Shown: one piece after another, positions 62,969-64,000 of the stretch
Layout: every line of letters starts with the position of its first letter
Position numbering within the stretch: the stretch's first letter is position 1
NCBI GenBank assembly: GCA_010645155.1
Contig: CM021312.1
Location: 1,956,611 to 2,020,610, forward strand
DNA: 64,000 bases
Source: Tigriopus japonicus
Taxonomy: Eukaryota; Arthropoda; Copepoda; Harpacticoida; Harpacticidae
Direction: 5' to 3'
Notes under the pieces: generated by a model
What the model saw: only the letters and a program-made list of their open reading frames with translations
Told to the model about the DNA's origin: nothing
The model's database searches: none
Program-made: the position numbers and the translations under genes

Positions 62969-63224
62969 TATTCAATTCCAGCTGTGGATTCTGGGGCCAA
63001 AATGGCTAAGGATGCGTCGGAGTCGAGACTCACCCTCCATAAAATTTAATTAAAATTCGTGAGCCCAACTCGTTTTCTTCATTTTGACAATCAATTCAAA
63101 TAAGAATTTTTTCCTCACATAGCAAACTAAAACTATGTTATGTCCGACCCTGGTTCTGACCCATCCCTAGTCATTTTGGCCCTGGAATCCACAGCTGAAT
63201 TTGTTCGATTACACTCATCCAATA
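62969..63224. mobile_element. MITE-like element, copy 2
   Basis: Same orientation and architecture as copy 1, about 1 kb downstream. The ends carry CAGCTGTGGATTC and GGGCCAAAATG in inverted orientation. The left end stops matching about 25 bp short of the right end, so it is truncated or diverged there. Confidence 0.8.
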
Positions 63225-64000
63225 CTGGGTGTTCCTTGGAGGAGCAAATTTTCCTCCATGTAACATCAACATGACCATTCATTTTTTAAGTAAATTTACC
63301 AAAACGATCTAGGTCGATCTTACATCTGTGAATGAACTAGAACGAAAACTGCACTGAACAACGAGAAAAAAAAGCTTTTCGATCCTTGTCCCTACCCAGG
63401 ATTCATCGTAGAGCCGCTTTATGGGCTAACAAGCTCTAGCTCTTCAGTTTGGACACTGCAAAGTAATGGTAGAGGAGGGTGATGATGATGGTGGTGGTGG
63501 TAACTGAGTGCTCGGCAGGCATTGACCGTAAAAATTTAAGGTGCAAACCGTAAGTGCCTCGTAAATTCAATGCTTGATTAGTCAATTTCAGTGTTGACTT
63601 TGGCCAGTCCCAATGAAGGACAACTTAAACTTTTGAACCAAAACCAAATGGTTTCAACAAAAACAATCAAACGTGCCGAAAGCGTGATCATACTAACTGA
63701 GCTGAAATATTTCAAGTTTGTCTTGTCCAGGGTAAAAAAGAGGTCCACCTACAGTCCTTCTTGAGACCAGAAATACTTTCTTTCCTTTTGTCTTGATTTT
63801 ATCTGCATTTTAATGAAGCGAGGAACGTAAAACGGCGCTAAATTGGACGCCAAAATGGCTTCATTTCAGCGACCGCGAGTCAAATATTCTACCTTGCCCA
63901 TTCCTCCAAATTTGCTAATTTTGCACAACTTCTCACAATCGGCAAATTAGTCACCTCTAAAGAAGTCTTCACCACTTAAACGTTTTATAATTCATTGACG
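63225..64000. other. Right window edge, no gene recognised
   Basis: Non-coding by inspection. It contains a GAT/GGT trinucleotide tract at 63481-63500. Confidence 0.5.
63481..63500. repeat. GAT/GGT trinucleotide tract
   Basis: Three GAT units run into GGT units. Confidence 0.8.

Overview
The window looks like nuclear DNA of an arthropod, most likely a crustacean. It has low gene density, kilobase-scale introns, canonical GT/AG splice sites, decayed LINE retrotransposons and many small non-autonomous elements. No bacterial features (operons, Shine-Dalgarno starts, long stacked ORFs) are present. The organism is inferred from style and gene family; the sequence does not name it.

The main gene lies on the minus strand from about 28.04 kb down past the left edge. 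I assembled five coding exons by hand: 28042-27940, 16785-16650, 9276-9065, 2380-2270 and 2182-1979. All splice junctions are canonical and all reading phases agree. They encode a signal peptide and two Ig domains closely resembling the Sidestep family of neuronal cell-surface proteins (partners of the Beaten path proteins in Drosophila). The 3' part (further Ig, Fn3, transmembrane and cytoplasmic parts) must lie left of base 1. The introns are 11.2, 7.4, 6.7 and 0.09 kb. The first holds two copies of a hAT-like MITE, one with an intact 8-bp target duplication, and a third short inverted-repeat element. The first 14 kb is strongly enriched in the hexamer GTTCCA/TGGAAC, about nine times the chance rate by my hand count.

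From 28 to 54 kb I recognise no known gene. The stretch is AT-rich and holds a 29/32-bp minisatellite (29.7-30.06 kb), a nearly perfect 100-bp palindrome (30.4 kb), a frame interrupted by tandem TGA codons (36.35-36.89 kb), and one well-spliced candidate exon at 51.3 kb.

From 54 to 64 kb is a mobile-element cluster. It contains a LINE 3' fragment (54.8 kb), an RT relic with an in-frame stop (56.4 kb), a 589-bp foldback element (57.06-57.65 kb), a 5'-truncated LINE with an intact catalytic RT core (58.06-59.5 kb), a 139-bp element made of nested hairpins (59.6 kb), two tRNA-like SINE heads, and two tandemly oriented copies of a roughly 260-bp inverted-repeat element (61.97 and 62.97 kb). No rRNA gene, intact tRNA gene or CRISPR array was found.
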